NCBI GenBank assembly: GCA_947561395.2
Contig: OX387184.1
Span: 2,728,001 to 2,792,000, forward strand
DNA from: Buxus sempervirens
Taxonomy: Eukaryota > Streptophyta > Magnoliopsida > Buxales > Buxaceae
Reading direction: 5' to 3'
DNA: 64,000 nucleotides
The position numbers and the translations under genes are program-made. Under the pieces are notes generated by a model, which saw only the letters and a program-made list of their open reading frames with translations, was not told the DNA's origin and did not search any database. This document shows, piece by piece, positions 30,143 to 42,519 of this stretch (position 1 is its first letter; every line of letters begins with the position of its first letter).

Positions 30143-30684
30143 ACATCCATCCTCCCATTCCACGAGTGATATCAGATGAGACGGTCTCACCATTATCACA
30201 ACCACTGCTTTTATCACGAACTGTTTTTAAATGATAAGTTTTACTAACACACGTGTGCACCATTGCATGTCTAAATTATAAATAAAAAAGATGATTATGA
30301 AGTTAAGGTTCTTGGGCTTCGCTTAGACAAGGGCTCACTGTTGTGCCCATAATGTGCCAGGATTGGGTCTTCATCGAGCCAGCCCTATAAGGCCTGCGTC
30401 TGCGGCTCTGCTCTGCCGCTTAATGCAGAAAATGTGCAAATTTATTAGAATCCCATGAACCAAACGCGCTGGTTTTACCTTTTTTGTTTTTCTTTTTTCC
30501 CCAGATGGAAAGCAAGGTCAAGAATGAAGATGAAGAGAATCTAATCTTCGTGCATCATAAATTAATGCAAGGGATTCTTCTAGCTAGAGTTTTTTCTCCG
30601 TGAATCTCCACTTGCAAAGGAAGAAAATTCAACAAAATGAGACGCACTCCCACCCTAATTTGCTTAGAACTTAGAAGACTGAAC
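30143..30684. other. Spacer and 3' flank of DIR-E
   Basis: No independent gene was seen. The last part is the presumed 3' UTR of DIR-E. Confidence 0.5.
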
Positions 30685-31254
30685 TCAATGATGAATAACG
30701 GTGACATTATACTCGATAATGGCGTCACCATTAGTTACGTTAAAATAACAGGTTTTAAGAATCGCAAATCCTCTAGCCATCCGGAACTTCCCCCTCCCGC
30801 CAACCACAGCAACCTCCCGATCACCCTCATCCGTCACCGGATTCCTCGAAAAGACGCTAAAAGAGCTGCCGTTGAATTCGCCGGTCGTGAAACCGAAGTC
30901 AAGATACATCACAATCGACAGTTTCTCTTGATCGGATGAGACATAGAGTCCTTGTGCGTTACCGATCACCTTCGACGTCGGCTCCGGACCTTCCGTTAAT
31001 GGATCGTCAATGGCAAAGACGGTACCGAATGGTGTTGGAGACTTAAGGCCTATGGTAGTGTTAGAACGGGCGACCAGGACTGCACTTGGTTTATTGCCAC
31101 TCAGGATATCATGGAGATAGAAATGCAGAGATGTCACCTTCTCCCTCACTTTGCCATGATGTCTTTTCTCTGCGTGGTATTCGCAGTTCACCGGTACAGC
31201 GACGGCGACGACACAGAGAATGCAAACATAAATCAAAAACAACCTTCCCGTCAT
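30685..31254 (-). CDS. Dirigent protein DIR-E (diverged member)
   Basis: An intronless gene of 189 residues. The start chosen is MTGRLFLIYVCILCVVAVAV, a strong signal peptide. A TATA box lies only about 50 bp upstream, so a 53-codon upstream extension of the frame is rejected. The mature protein has HFYLHDILSG, DDPLTEGPEP, GNAQGLY (Asn for the usual Arg of GRAQGLY), NGSSFSVFSRN, GGRGKFRMARG and ends EYNVTVIHH. It is clearly a dirigent protein but separate from the A-D group, and it lies outside their segmental duplications. The GGRGKFRMARG version of GGTGxFRxARG and the basic KRHHGKVREK mature start are distinctive. Apoplastic; substrate unknown. Confidence 0.92.
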   Translation of the reverse strand: MTGRLFLIYVCILCVVAVAVPVNCEYHAEKRHHGKVREKVTSLHFYLHDILSGNKPSAVLVARSNTTIGLKSPTPFGTVFAIDDPLTEGPEPTSKVIGNAQGLYVSSDQEKLSIVMYLDFGFTTGEFNGSSFSVFSRNPVTDEGDREVAVVGGRGKFRMARGFAILKTCYFNVTNGDAIIEYNVTVIHH

Positions 31255-31300
31255 TGTTAGTATCACTCCCTCTTTGCTTTGCTCTCCTTCTGCTGAGAGC

Positions 31301-31309
31301 TTATATAAG
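31301..31309 (-). promoter_or_regulatory. TATA box of DIR-E
   Basis: CTTATATAAG on either strand, about 50 bp before the ATG at 31254. It fixes the start codon choice. Confidence 0.75.
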
Positions 31310-32592
31310 CGTAAACCAAATGCAAAATTTCCAATAGTGCCTTCCAATTTCCATTTTTGATTATACAAAAAGGGTCCGTTTGGTCTTTCCATACACCAAA
31401 TGTTTGACTCCACATTTCGAAAGACACGGTTCTTGGGTCATTTTAGAATCCCATATGTAGATTGCGTAATTAATGGCATTAATCCTCAAATTTTATGGTG
31501 TGGGATTTGATTTTTTGGGATCCTGTTACTGTAATATGGGGTGAAATTAAATAGGATTTTAATTTCCTTCTAAAACAACAATCTAAGTTCTCCTTACCAC
31601 AAGGTTTGAAATCCTTTACTCCGTCTTGATTGGTGGCAGACCAAATGGCACGGGATAGATGATGGCACGCTGGTCCTCTTACGATAACCGTTGAGAGTTT
31701 TCCACCCAATTTGGACAATTGAGGATGCACAGGAAGTCATTTGCAATTTGGATGTTCGTGAATTTCTACCTGAGGGCAGTATTTCCCAAATATGTGATTG
31801 GCTTACGTCATTCTTACATATAGTTGGCACGTCCAGACTGCATCAGTGGTAGACTGGGATTCTATTGTATTCCGCCACGACTCTAGTTCGCGTGGATAGT
31901 TTCTTAAGTTTATATCATCTTCAGGCACTCTCTCTTTTCTGTTAGCAGTTGATGGCGGTTAAAATCCATCAACCTGACCGAGCGACGCCAACTTGGGTTT
32001 TGGGTTGTTGGTAAGTGGTTTCGGTTTTATAAAACCGAACCAACCAGTTACTTGTACACACGTATAAGTCAGACCACTTAGTAGGTATCATTTTGTTTAT
32101 CGCTCAAAATTGATGAACCTAACCAATTAGGGTTGATTTTGTAGTTGTATGAATCAATTTCGGTTTTGTACTACAAAAAACCAATTTTCAGTTTAAAGGA
32201 TACACTAGTCAGTTCGGTTTGGGTTTTTCCCATAACCCAAAAAACCAAAGACGAAACGTTGCCATCCTTATTAGTCAGTTCATCCATAATTGAAGCAACA
32301 AAGCTAGAGACATATAGATTGACAAGATATTTTCATTGAAAATTCATTTATCCCACTTAATTTTGTTCAACAGAGATTCAATCCTTCATTCCACAGAACT
32401 ATAATATCTGAATGTATTTCCAGTGTCATCAACAGCCATACAAGAACACTAATAGGAATATGGAAAAAGCAGGTCTACTTAAACCTCATACAAGAATCAT
32501 GTGGGAACTTGATTTGATTTTGTTTAACAATCTCAGGCTAACACGAGTGCGTTGCATAGTTTGCACCTGATCATGCTCTTCTACCTGCAGCT
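31310..32592. other. Spacer between DIR-E and the amidase gene
   Basis: Contains the MITE at 31949-32270. No gene was otherwise seen. Confidence 0.5.
31949..32270. mobile_element. Degraded hAT-type MITE, TAGGGATGGCAACG family
   Basis: The right end CGTTGCCATCCTTA matches the MITE at 29524-30142. The left end TTGATGGCGG is eroded. The interior has the same ACCGAACCAACC / GGTTTTGTA motif style. TTAGTCAG follows it and TTAGCAG precedes it, a probable decayed target duplication. Confidence 0.5.
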
Positions 32593-35500
32593 TTAAGTTG
32601 CAAGTTTTGGGGGCTTCCTAGCAGTGGTTTTTTGTTCAAATGCATACGAAATCTTTATCAGTGTAGGCTCTGATCCTTTGAGCCCACCAAACAAGATTCC
32701 AAAAGGCACACCATCAGCATCAAAACCAGCAGGCACCGTTATTCCAGGATACCCGCCACTCGCCAAAAGGGTGGCCGCAAAGAACTCCGGGGCCACTATG
32801 GCATCCAATTCATTGTCCGTCATAAACTTCTCAAAAGCCTTGTTGTAATTGGCTAATTCATCTATCGCTTTTGTGTACTCATCACTTGGCAGTTCAGTTT
32901 CATCTGATTCTGTGAACCTTTGCTGACCATACTTCTCTAGTTTTTCCTGGGGATAAAAAAATATTAGAAAAGACGAACTTTGAAGAGACAATCTAAGCAT
33001 ACTCTTGATGTAAATTTTGATCATTTTAAGAAAATTCTTCCTTAAATACCATTTGGGTCTCCTGTATCATCTTTAATGGGTTGGAACAGCCACGGAAAAA
33101 AAAGGTGCGTTTGGCTAGGTTTTCCTATCTGTTTATTGCAAGAAAGAAAGATAAGTGTATATTGTAAGATTTGACTAATTTTTTTTTTAACTTCTTTACA
33201 TCTTTAGGAACATGATTCATGTTGCTGACCCCAGCAATTTGAATAAGGCTTTGTTATTACTTATTATTTTTATTGGTTTATGGCTTTAATGCGAGTTCTA
33301 CTGAAACAATTTTTGCCAAGAAATATTCAGCTATATGGCATGTTACAAAAAATTTAATAGACTGGAAATTTGATGTCAACAAAATGTTTGCCCATATCAA
33401 AGACATTGCATTATGAGAAAGACAGCTCCATAAGTGAGCAAAATTTTGAACCCGTGACTCAAGTTGTAAACCATTATATATTATTTCTGTGGGAAACTAA
33501 ATCCACCAATTTCATATTGATGAAGGCAAACCCTTCAGGAAAGAGAAGTAACTACTGATGCAGGTGATTGCATAGGTGTGAAAGTGTGCTTCACAATCCC
33601 AAAACATTATGGCATTAAGCACTAAGGATAGTTGCCTAATTCTATCAATTGTGCCTCCGCAAATCTTGTAACATAAGACTTCTATGTTACATTTAGAAGA
33701 TTATTATTGAAATAAAATGTTTCAAGTTCCAACTACACTCAGATTTCAAAATTCAGGATTGACTTGATTAAATAAATATGATCTTAACTGAGTATAATAG
33801 TATGGTGATAAAGTACATTAAAGACAGATGGAAATGAAACTTATAGGAAGAAGAACAATTTGGCGTTGTTTCTAGCAATAATGATTGATTATTGTGATTC
33901 AGGTCTTGAAATATTGATTAATTTTTCATTTATGCATTATTATTTGATAACCCGATGTATTGGATTTCAAATGACATTCAGACAATAAACCACATTCAAC
34001 TGTTCTAAATTTTTTCATATTTTATGATTTTAACAATTTTTGCTTCTATTTATGTTTTTAAATGAATCTGTGACATATGGATTTGTATATGTAGGTTTAA
34101 CAAAAGGAGGAAGTATGCACTTAAAGTTCTCATTATTTATCCTCTTTTGGTTATTGTTAGTTCTGCCTTTATTGTATGATTTAGAAAACCTTCAGCTCCA
34201 TAACTTAGTCCGCCCTTTTAAACTGTTATGTGCTACTTCAACAGGGGAATCAGCAATGGACTACACTCTGAATTTCACATTGATTAAATTCTGATTTTCA
34301 ACTCAAAAGCAACAAATTCGAAGTGTTTAATTGTCAAAACATATCGCATTTCAGGGAGAATTTCGTCAATGCCATGTTTTTCTTATCTAGTTATGGGTAC
34401 TGAATACTGTGATTGATGGATGCTATTTGAAAAAAAAGAAAGAAAGGAAAAATAAAATTGAAGATCCGTCATATAAAACTCACCAGATCTGGATTTGCTT
34501 TGTTGAAGGCAATGGCATCTGCTAATGACCTGATTGGGGACTTTAGCAAATTGGACAAGTAGACATTGAGGTCGCGCTTGAACTCGTACTTCAAAGCAAG
34601 AAATTCACCACTTTCAGATGGATTCATCAATTTTTGAAAGTCAGGCACGTCAAGGCCTTCTATAAGGATGGCTCCTTCTTTCCTAACACCATCATAACCA
34701 AAACAGACCAACATCTTTATACCATGAACTGATAAAATAAAGGATCAGACCCACGTGGTTCCACTACAAAATGCTGACAACAAAACATCTGAAACAGAGA
34801 CTCCACAAAGGATAAGTCGGAGTTATTGATTGTATTCGATGTGGATTAGATTACCAAGATAATGAGAGACTAATTCTCAGGTAAAAACCTTTGTTTGAAG
34901 ATTCTATGAAATGTGACGAGGATTCCATAATCAGAGTAATCAAAGCGAATTTTACAAGTCAGCAACATGTTGTCCTCACCTCATGATACTAAAATGGTCT
35001 TGAAAACATTGCTCTAATTCAGCAGAATCCTTGTAATTATCCTTGAAGTAGTGCCATAGGTTTCCTAACCTCTTGTTCTCAAGTCCAGTTGACTTGAGAA
35101 ATTGCTTGTACTCGCCTTTAGGTATATATTTTGCCGCTTCCTTCGTTCTCTCATCTCTTGGGTCATAGCCCACAATCACGTCCAACAGATGTACAGCATC
35201 TGAAACTGTCCTGCCAATGGGGCTGTAGAATTATGATTAACATATCAATCCAGATGTATGTAAAAACATTCATTTGAATGAGGATCTTAAGGTGGAGGAA
35301 TACATGATGAACTCTGTAATTTTTTTCAGAGATCATCAAATAATCAGTTATCGACACAAGAAGTCAATATTCAAACTAAAAGAAACCTCCCAATGGTAGT
35401 ATCTAAAGTTTCATAAGAATAAAGTACTGAATCCCGTTTTATGAAGAACATAGTGGACACCTTGAATTTAGGGAGAGTGACCTTTTAGTCTTGAATATTG

Positions 35501-38500
35501 ACAAAATTCTGCTAGCTGGTAATGTTTTAGGGTGTGCTGCATGAGACAAAACAATTTTTTGCCTAGTAACTTTAGTAGGAAATATACAAGTAACCATTCC
35601 GACCCAAAGCCTATGAATTTATAAGATAAATCTTGAAGGGTTCTAAGACTATCACAGAAGGCCTATATTGACAAAGTTCTAGAGATCTTTGAGTAAATAA
35701 CTGCTAGTCAAGTGTGGTTCCTATTTCTGTCAATAACAAGTTCAGTTTATCCCAATGTTTAAAGTATACTCTAGAAGTAGGAAAAAATTGTGACTTTTTC
35801 AACTATGAAGGTAATGCTTATGGAATATTATGAGATAATGCCATCGACTTCTTGGTTAAGACATGTTATTACAAGACTTAGAGTAATTAACTCTGAATAA
35901 GGATTTATTGTGGTAATAGCGCTGTTGTGTTTTCTCCAAGGATTACGAGATAGTTGCTCATGATAAGTACATTAAGTGTCTTGTTGTAAAAGATCGTAAG
36001 GTCATTATTTGAGGTAGAGAGCTGATGGTCAATGGACCTATGACAAGAAGCTTGCTACATTGTTTTTATAAAGAACATGTGGCATTGGATCTTATGAACT
36101 CATTGTACATTTGATTTAACCACCTTACATTTGCAGCAGCATAAGTTGTTCTTTCTTTATTTGTCTCAAGGTGTACACATTAGGTTGAGATATAAAATAA
36201 AAGATGGAAAATGGGAGCATCCACTCATAAAGTTTATGCCACATAAGGACTTTCATAAAAAAGATTAATCAAATCGTGATATATGGAAGGAAATGTTCAC
36301 CTTAGAGCATAATTGTTATAATTCATGTAATTATGAACTTTTGTATAGGTATAAGGATACCGCCTAAAGGTTAAGGGTATTTTTTTTCAGTTTTATGGTT
36401 GTATTATGGCTATATGAAGATTTTCAAAGTTACCACTACCCTGAGAGTCGTGTGTATGTTTTGAAAATGATTTTTAAAATTGTTATGTCATATATGCCAA
36501 GTGGGAGAGTGTTATCCACGTCTCCATGGTGGAGATTTAGTGGCACAATGCAATGTGGACATGTAATATTTTGGTTTTCTAAATAAACTAAGAAGAGGGT
36601 AACAGTGCAATACCCTAAAAGTGGTTTGAGCGGCTTATCATAATTCTTGTCTAATCCTATTGTTATGGGATAAGTCCTGATTTTGTATAAGAGCCTCAGA
36701 TCCCATCTATTTGGCTCATCCGATTAAGAACTAAATCAGGAACTTTCCTGTCCTTTTTGCTCATTTCTCCCTTTATTTATTTTTTTTCTTGATTGTGGGA
36801 GGCATGGACGTGGATTGGCTTCCACAATTAATGGCTTCTATACATCATCATCAACAAATATCAATTAATCTTAATTGCTGAAGATACATAGAATATTTTA
36901 TATTAACAGTTAATTGTAATTATTTGCTCACAATCTCACCTTGAGCAGTAAGTCTCATCAAAATTTCTTTTCTAGGCATTATCAGAACTATTTGCATGTA
37001 GCTACATAAATCCTCTATGGAGGTATAAAAGTTTAAATCCAAGCTCATTAATTCTATTTTTTTTAGGCAGACCATGACATGAAAAGATAAATAAATAAGG
37101 ACATGTAAGAACCATTCAACTAGTTCATATGGAAAGATGGAATGCTTACCCAACGGTGTCTTGTCTAAGAGAGATAGGAATCACTCCTGATCTACTAGTC
37201 AGACCAACAGTTGGTTTGATCCCCACAACACCACTGATGCTGCATGGTTGAATGATGGACTGATCAGTTTCTGTACCTAGAGAAACTGTCACCAGGTTAG
37301 CAGCGACACTAACCGCAGAGCCTGTGCTTGAACCGCCTGGTTCAGTTGTTAGCACATAAGGGTTCTGAAATCAAGTTCAAAAAACTTTTTAAGTATCAGA
37401 AAAACTTAACTATCAATAAAGTGGAGATTTCCTACCCAGCTATCTATTGATGGAGAAAGGAAATGGTGAGCAAAATAAATGTCATATGATATCATAAAGA
37501 GATAATAAAAATACAATATATAACCAGAGACAATCAAATTTTTGTCCTTGTCCGATTGACAGAAATTTTTATTTCCCCAGTCAAAAAGTGAATAATGACA
37601 GATTTTATAAAGTATCCAAATGACTCTGGAACTAGGCAATGATATCATTAGATGATATTTCTGCCCCAAGGCACTTGATAATTGTGCTTATAATTCACAA
37701 AGAAACTGTAACTTTGGAGACCTAAGCCAAAAAAAAAGATCTTTCTCAACTAATTCTTAAATGTTAGATGTACATTTGTGAAATAGTCCTTCAAGTTGAG
37801 GTCAAAGAAAATTTTCCCAACTTAGGGGTCTGGCTCCATACCTACCATGTCCAAATCAATATCATATCAGAAAAATGGAAATTCAAAGAGCTCACTTTCA
37901 CAGCATCACGACCTCTTGCACTCCATCCATCTGGCATACACATGGACCGATAGTTGGCCCACTCAGTCAAGCCGGCTTTGCCCAGTATGATGGCACCTGC
38001 CTGTCTCAACCTGTCGACCACTCCTGCATCTCGAGGGACTACAGAACCATGGAGCGCACAAGAGCCAGATGTTGTATTGAGCTTGTCTTTGGTGGCAATA
38101 TTATCCTTGAGCATCACTGGAATCCCTTTCAAAGAAAGGCTGTTTGAAGCATCCACACCATTCGAGAAACAACCACAACAACATGTGTTGCCCTGGTCAC
38201 AATCAGCCTGCTCAGCTTGGGACAGAGCATCCGGGTTCTCTTCAATTATTGCATTAAGTGTAGGGTTCAGTTCTCTGATTGCATTAAGGTAGTATTGGAC
38301 TAGTTGCTTTGATGTAAGCTTCTTCTGTTGGAAAGCTAATCTAATTTCTTGGATCGTTGCTTCTTCGATCTTGAATATCACAGAAAAGTATAGAGAATAA
38401 ATGGGAGTGAAAATCAATCTTCTATGAATTCTAGCACGTAAGAGTAAAACAAAATAAAATATATAATGGGGAAAATCTGATACCTTAAAAGTAGTTGTCA

Positions 38501-39072
38501 AATTGGAAATTTCGTCAGCTTCTCCCATAATCTTAGTATCAGCGATAGCTTGACCTGAAATCGTAAGTAGAAAGTCATGATACAGAAAAAAAAAATTTCC
38601 TGAACAATGGGCTTATGTTAAGAGTAGAAGGCCATTCATAACTTTCTCTAACATGCATTCCTCCGTAACTAAAATTTCCCAGACCCCATCGTGTTTAAGG
38701 AAAACCAAGTTTCATTTTTGTCGCTGTAAAATAAATTTCAGATATAACGAAAATTTTGTGCGAAATGTGCCAAAGACACAACAAAATATACGTCGAGAGA
38801 GAATAACATTGTTTGGGATGGATTCTCAGAACCGATGAAGAGAAAGTAAGGAAACTGATATCTAGGGATTTAAGGGGAACTCATATGGCGAAATATATGA
38901 AAGCGAGATAAAGAAGTGGGAGTAATGTAGCTCTTCTTCCCCGGATTTCGATGTACTGTTCTTCAGGCTAACTATGGCGTGACTTGCCTCTCTCTAAACT
39001 GAACAAGAAGAGCAGGGATAACGACTGTAAAAAATGTGTAGCAACACTGGAATGATTAACCGAATAAGCCAT
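32593..39072 (-). CDS. Amidase-signature family protein, seven exons, predicted secreted
   Basis: Exons on the minus strand are 39072-38988, 38554-38484, 38369-37896, 37364-37150, 35222-34980, 34682-34484 and 32946-32593. All phases agree and give 546 residues. Residues 1 to about 26 (MAYSVNHSS... LSLLFLFSL) look like a signal peptide. The amidase triad is visible: Lys140 (MLKDNIATKDK), cis-Ser222 (PGGSSTGSA) and nucleophile Ser246 (GTETDQSI); the 24-residue Ser-Ser spacing equals that of FAAH. The usual plant TDGS is TDQS here, so activity is uncertain. GIKPTVGLTSRSGVIPIS and GYPGITVPAG are further family blocks. The first intron appears to use a GC donor (GAG|GCAAGT). It hydrolyses amides or acylamides by family; the substrate is unknown. 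The third long intron, between exons 4 and 5, carries a Copia-type fossil. Confidence 0.88.
35850..36830 (+). mobile_element. Ty1/Copia fossil: 3' end and LTR, in an amidase intron
   Basis: Plus-strand sequence resembles the end of a Copia polyprotein. It is followed by a purine-rich tract near 36490 and an LTR-like region with a TATA-type block (about 36690). The LTR resembles the one at 42600-43060. The element is partial, clearly broken and old. It lies between amidase exons 4 and 5. Confidence 0.5.
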
Positions 39073-40245
39073 TCCATAGCTAAACAATTTTATGCCTGAC
39101 CGTGAAAATCTGGGTTCACATCCTCTGCACTTAGCCGGTGCATTTATTCCCGCTGCTCCAACCACCTCCTTCCATTTGGAAATTTTCACCATGTCATCTC
39201 AATGCCTATGTTGAGCTCCGCTATTCACCGGCCAATGGAAATTTGTCTGGCTTGTACGTTCTTGTTCCCTGTCCTTGCCATTGGAATTGATTGGGAGCTT
39301 GATAAAAATAGTTCAGTGAAACGGAATCATTCCTGAAAATAAAAACCCTAAACTGTTATATGGATCGTTAGAAGGCATCAAAGAAAGATCAGCACTGATC
39401 TGATTTGGAACTATGGACATCGACAGGTAGGTTTTGAGGCTTAAACATCTTCTATGTCATGTTGACCCTGCGGTTTTGTTCCTTGTTGCTACTTCCATGT
39501 CTCTGTGGATTTGAAAATTAGCGGGAGGCTTTCCTACACGCAAAAACGAACAAATTAAGGTGACAGAAGATCAATCTTTCTGCATAAGTTAGTGGCTCCA
39601 TCGATTACCGGAAAAGGAAAAGAAAAAATTGCAAACTTCATCGGAAAACCCTAACAAAGCAGAACCAAACACGGATGCAAAGGGCAAACTAGTATATCAC
39701 TCTAGTGTGACAGAATCAACCACCACCGCAGCAACACTACATATCATCATTATTTCCTATTCACCAAACCGGACCCGCTACTGTCTCTGTCTTGGTCGTA
39801 TCTGCTTCAGCTCTCTCATTCTCCTCGCCCTTGCTATCTTTCTTCCTCTGGCCCTAAGTGCGTCCCCTTCTTGAACTCATTTTATGTAACGGAGCTCAAA
39901 GGAAACTCTAACGGCGAGAATGCCCCGTTGCGTAACTTGATTGCAGCTGAAACAAACCACCAAAACCAACCGTAGTATGCCATTCCACCAAAAAAAAAAA
40001 CCGTCGTATGCCTACGTGGTATCATCCCACTTCAAGAGATATCAAAATTTTATTTATAGCTTTCATTGTGACAAATGTACCCAAAAAAATCACGGTTAAG
40101 CCATTAATTCAAAGGTCACATTTAGTGTTTAGTACATATAGTAGGATCTTCTTGATGTTTTTAACAAAAATGAAAATAAGAGCTTATAGGATCTCAATTG
40201 TTACAAACAAAGTATTGCTTGAGGAAATTAAAAAAGAAAAATTAT
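39073..40245. other. Promoter region of the amidase gene and spacer
   Basis: The first few hundred bases upstream of 39072 must hold the amidase promoter; no clear TATA box was recognised. No gene is supported between here and the MITE at 40246. Confidence 0.45.
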
Positions 40246-40666
40246 GGGAAAGGCCTTCTTTTCAGGAGACTTTTCTAAGGCTTGTACTTCAAATTTAAAA
40301 GTTTACAAGCCTCCTTTTAGTGAAAAATTATGAAAAATGCATCACATGAACAGCATGTGAGCACCAATTTTCAAATTTACCCTTACTTGTTTTTATGATA
40401 ATGCATACGAATTGCTTGTATTCTCGAATGATTGTGTTTGTATCCTCATATAATTGTGTTGTATCCTACTATGTTTATGTTCCGTATGATTATGCTTGTA
40501 TCCTTCTATCATTATAGTTGTATTCCCGTATAATTGTAATTGTATTCTACTATGATTATGCTTGTATCCTTGTATGATCTGAAAATTGGTGCCCACGAGA
40601 TATTCATGTGAGGCCTTTTGAAGCATAGGCCTTTAAAAAAAGTCTCCTAAAAAAGAGACTTTTCCC
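40246..40666. mobile_element. MITE with long inverted ends and an internal minisatellite
   Basis: Left arm GGGAAAGGCCTTCTTTTCAG and the complement of the right arm (GGGAAAAGTCTCTTTTTTAG) align, and the similarity continues inward for about 110 bp (for example GCACCAATTTTCAAAT with its inverted partner near 40577-40595). No clear target duplication was found, so the superfamily is open (Mutator-like is most likely from arm length). The interior is a 22-bp minisatellite. Confidence 0.65.
40418..40580. repeat. Minisatellite, about 22-bp period, about 7 copies
   Basis: Imperfect repeats of a unit like TGATTATGCTTGTATCCTAC follow each other in register. It forms the core of the MITE at 40246-40666. 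Confidence 0.8.
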
Positions 40667-41091
40667 AATTAAAAATTCGATAGAGAATATTAGAGTTCGG
40701 TTAAATTTTTGTAATCTTAATAAGCTAATCTAAAAATTTATCGCAGACGATATTGTTTGTTGTAACGAAGGCGTGCTAAGCCGGAAAATTTTCGAGTAGA
40801 TGATTTGCAGTCAGATAAAGTGCGCACAGAATAGAACGGAAAGGGAAAGGGAAAGAACTACGTAATCACATTCATGGACTACATGTCAAAGCATTCATAA
40901 AAGGCACAACACATTACAGAATATTCTTTGCCATAAATAAACATCAACACGAACGAAAGCAATTAAGCGAAAGCCGGAAAGCGAGCGAGAAAGAGAAACT
41001 GAGAGATTGCGTGTGAGAGATGGAGACTCCAAGCATGCGGTTCTATAGGCGATCGCCGGCCGGTTATCCATGGCATAATAGGATAACAGTC

Positions 41092-41979
41092 TCAGATGAG
41101 ATTACCAAAGAAAGCCATCAATGTAACCAGAGAAACCAATGCAAACCCTGACTTGCAATTGTATGGCACTATCGTGGATGATCCGCTATCGAAAGGAGTG
41201 TTATCTACGAGGCCTTGCTGGTTATTAACCCCTAATGGTTGGTTCAGAGAAGAAAATGGCTGGTTAAAGCCTGACTGGGGCTGGTTTAGAGTCTTCTGGG
41301 CCCCATCTTGTTGCTGGAATCCCAGTTGAGATTGCTGGTTTTGGTTTTGATCCGAAGACTGCCCAAAAGGGAGATTCCCGTGAGGAATAGGTTGAGCAAA
41401 AGGAGGATGAGCAGGAGCAAGTCCGGGAGCTCCAATCGATCCACAATTCTGATTGGAAACCGGGTTGTCACTCGCTTTCCATATGAGCTCACCGTCTTGG
41501 TCCCTTATCTGCATGTCACCTTCATCAAGCAACACCAGTTCATGTAAATTCTCGCCGTCGGCATCAGTATCCCATGAAGATCGGCTCCCGTCGAAGATCT
41601 CGAGCCCCGCCTCAGAGAACATTAAAGTGCAAGTGTTGACGTTGCTCACAGAAGCACACTCGGATTCCCACACACTCTTGCCGGATTCTTGGATCTGGAC
41701 GTAACAGAAATCGTTGCCAAAACCTCCTGCACCGAGAGATGTTTCACGACGTAAAAGGAAGGCCGCGTATTTACCAGAAGGGGAGGTGAGGAATGGCTGA
41801 GAGGATTCAGAGATGGATGAAGCTTCGTGACCTGGTGGGATGCTTGCAAGAACTTCTTGTTTAGTAGTCCGTTCGATTGTTCCAGCAGGGCTTAGAGCTT
41901 GTGCAAGAAGCAGAGAGGAACAAAGGAAGATGAGAAGACGGGAAAAGATATTAGCTTTGTGAATCTTGAAGCTCTCCAT
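41092..41979 (-). CDS. Bulb-lectin-like, probably GPI-anchored surface protein
   Basis: A single exon of 295 residues. Residues 1 to about 29 are a signal peptide (LLIFLCSSLLLAQALS). Residues about 60-180 resemble plant bulb-type (mannose-lectin-like) domains, with SPSGKYAAFLLRRET, GFGNDFCYVQIQ, VWESECASVSNVNTCTLMFS, GLEIFDG and GDMQIRDQDGELIWKASDNP. A low-complexity region rich in Gln, Asn and Pro (about 185-262; NQPQSGFNQPFSSLNQPLG) follows. The end, SGFALVSLVTLMAFFGNLI after small residues, looks like a GPI-attachment signal. Likely located at the plasma membrane or wall. The family has no well-established biochemical role that I can state with confidence. ATG 41979 follows a TATA-like CTATATAG about 90 bp upstream. 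Confidence 0.85.
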   Translation of the reverse strand: MESFKIHKANIFSRLLIFLCSSLLLAQALSPAGTIERTTKQEVLASIPPGHEASSISESSQPFLTSPSGKYAAFLLRRETSLGAGGFGNDFCYVQIQESGKSVWESECASVSNVNTCTLMFSEAGLEIFDGSRSSWDTDADGENLHELVLLDEGDMQIRDQDGELIWKASDNPVSNQNCGSIGAPGLAPAHPPFAQPIPHGNLPFGQSSDQNQNQQSQLGFQQQDGAQKTLNQPQSGFNQPFSSLNQPLGVNNQQGLVDNTPFDSGSSTIVPYNCKSGFALVSLVTLMAFFGNLI

Positions 41980-42069
41980 AGATGGATCGGTATCAGCAAC
42001 ACAGAGGTGTTCGATTTGCTGTCTTCAGATGGTGGTGGATAATATGTCGATCGAGATGTCCTTGGAGTA

Positions 42070-42077
42070 CTATATAG
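42070..42077 (-). promoter_or_regulatory. TATA box of the lectin-like gene
   Basis: CTATATAG, palindromic, about 90 bp upstream of the ATG at 41979. Confidence 0.6.
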
Positions 42078-42463
42078 GGAAAGAGTTGGTGCAGTTGGTT
42101 TCATTTCGTATGGAAGTTGGAGCAGCTGTGAGATTTATTTGTAAGCGAGCCGAGTTGACGAAGACTCAAGAACCTTTTGAATGAGTATCAACTAATGTAA
42201 GCTTATCAAAAAGTGGGCCCGGTCATGAGGGACCCCCAATTGCATTAAGGTTGATGGATGGAATGCATCAAATATTAGCTTCTATTTTACTTATTTCATA
42301 CCCGAACCAATTCTAAGTGCATGGAGACCACCCTGAAAATAAAAGGCAGTTTAAAAGAGTGCATTAGGCCCAACCGATCAATTAGAGCGTAATACTTCAT
42401 AAAATTAAATTATGTAGGTAGCAGGTGGAGGGAATGCTACCAACCGCCAAAGGACGAGCTGGA

Positions 42464-42519
42464 AAAAAAAATTTTTTTTTTTATTATAAAATAATAGCCA
42501 AGCGAGTTTATTGCATTCA
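42464..42519 (-). mobile_element. 56-bp LINE-type insertion scrap
   Basis: Flanked by perfect 15-bp copies of AAAGGACGAGCTGGA (42449-42463 and 42520-42534). The insert consists of an A/T-run and about 40 bp of unique sequence. A long variable duplication with a homopolymer end is the mark of target-primed retrotransposition, severely 5' truncated. Confidence 0.75.
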
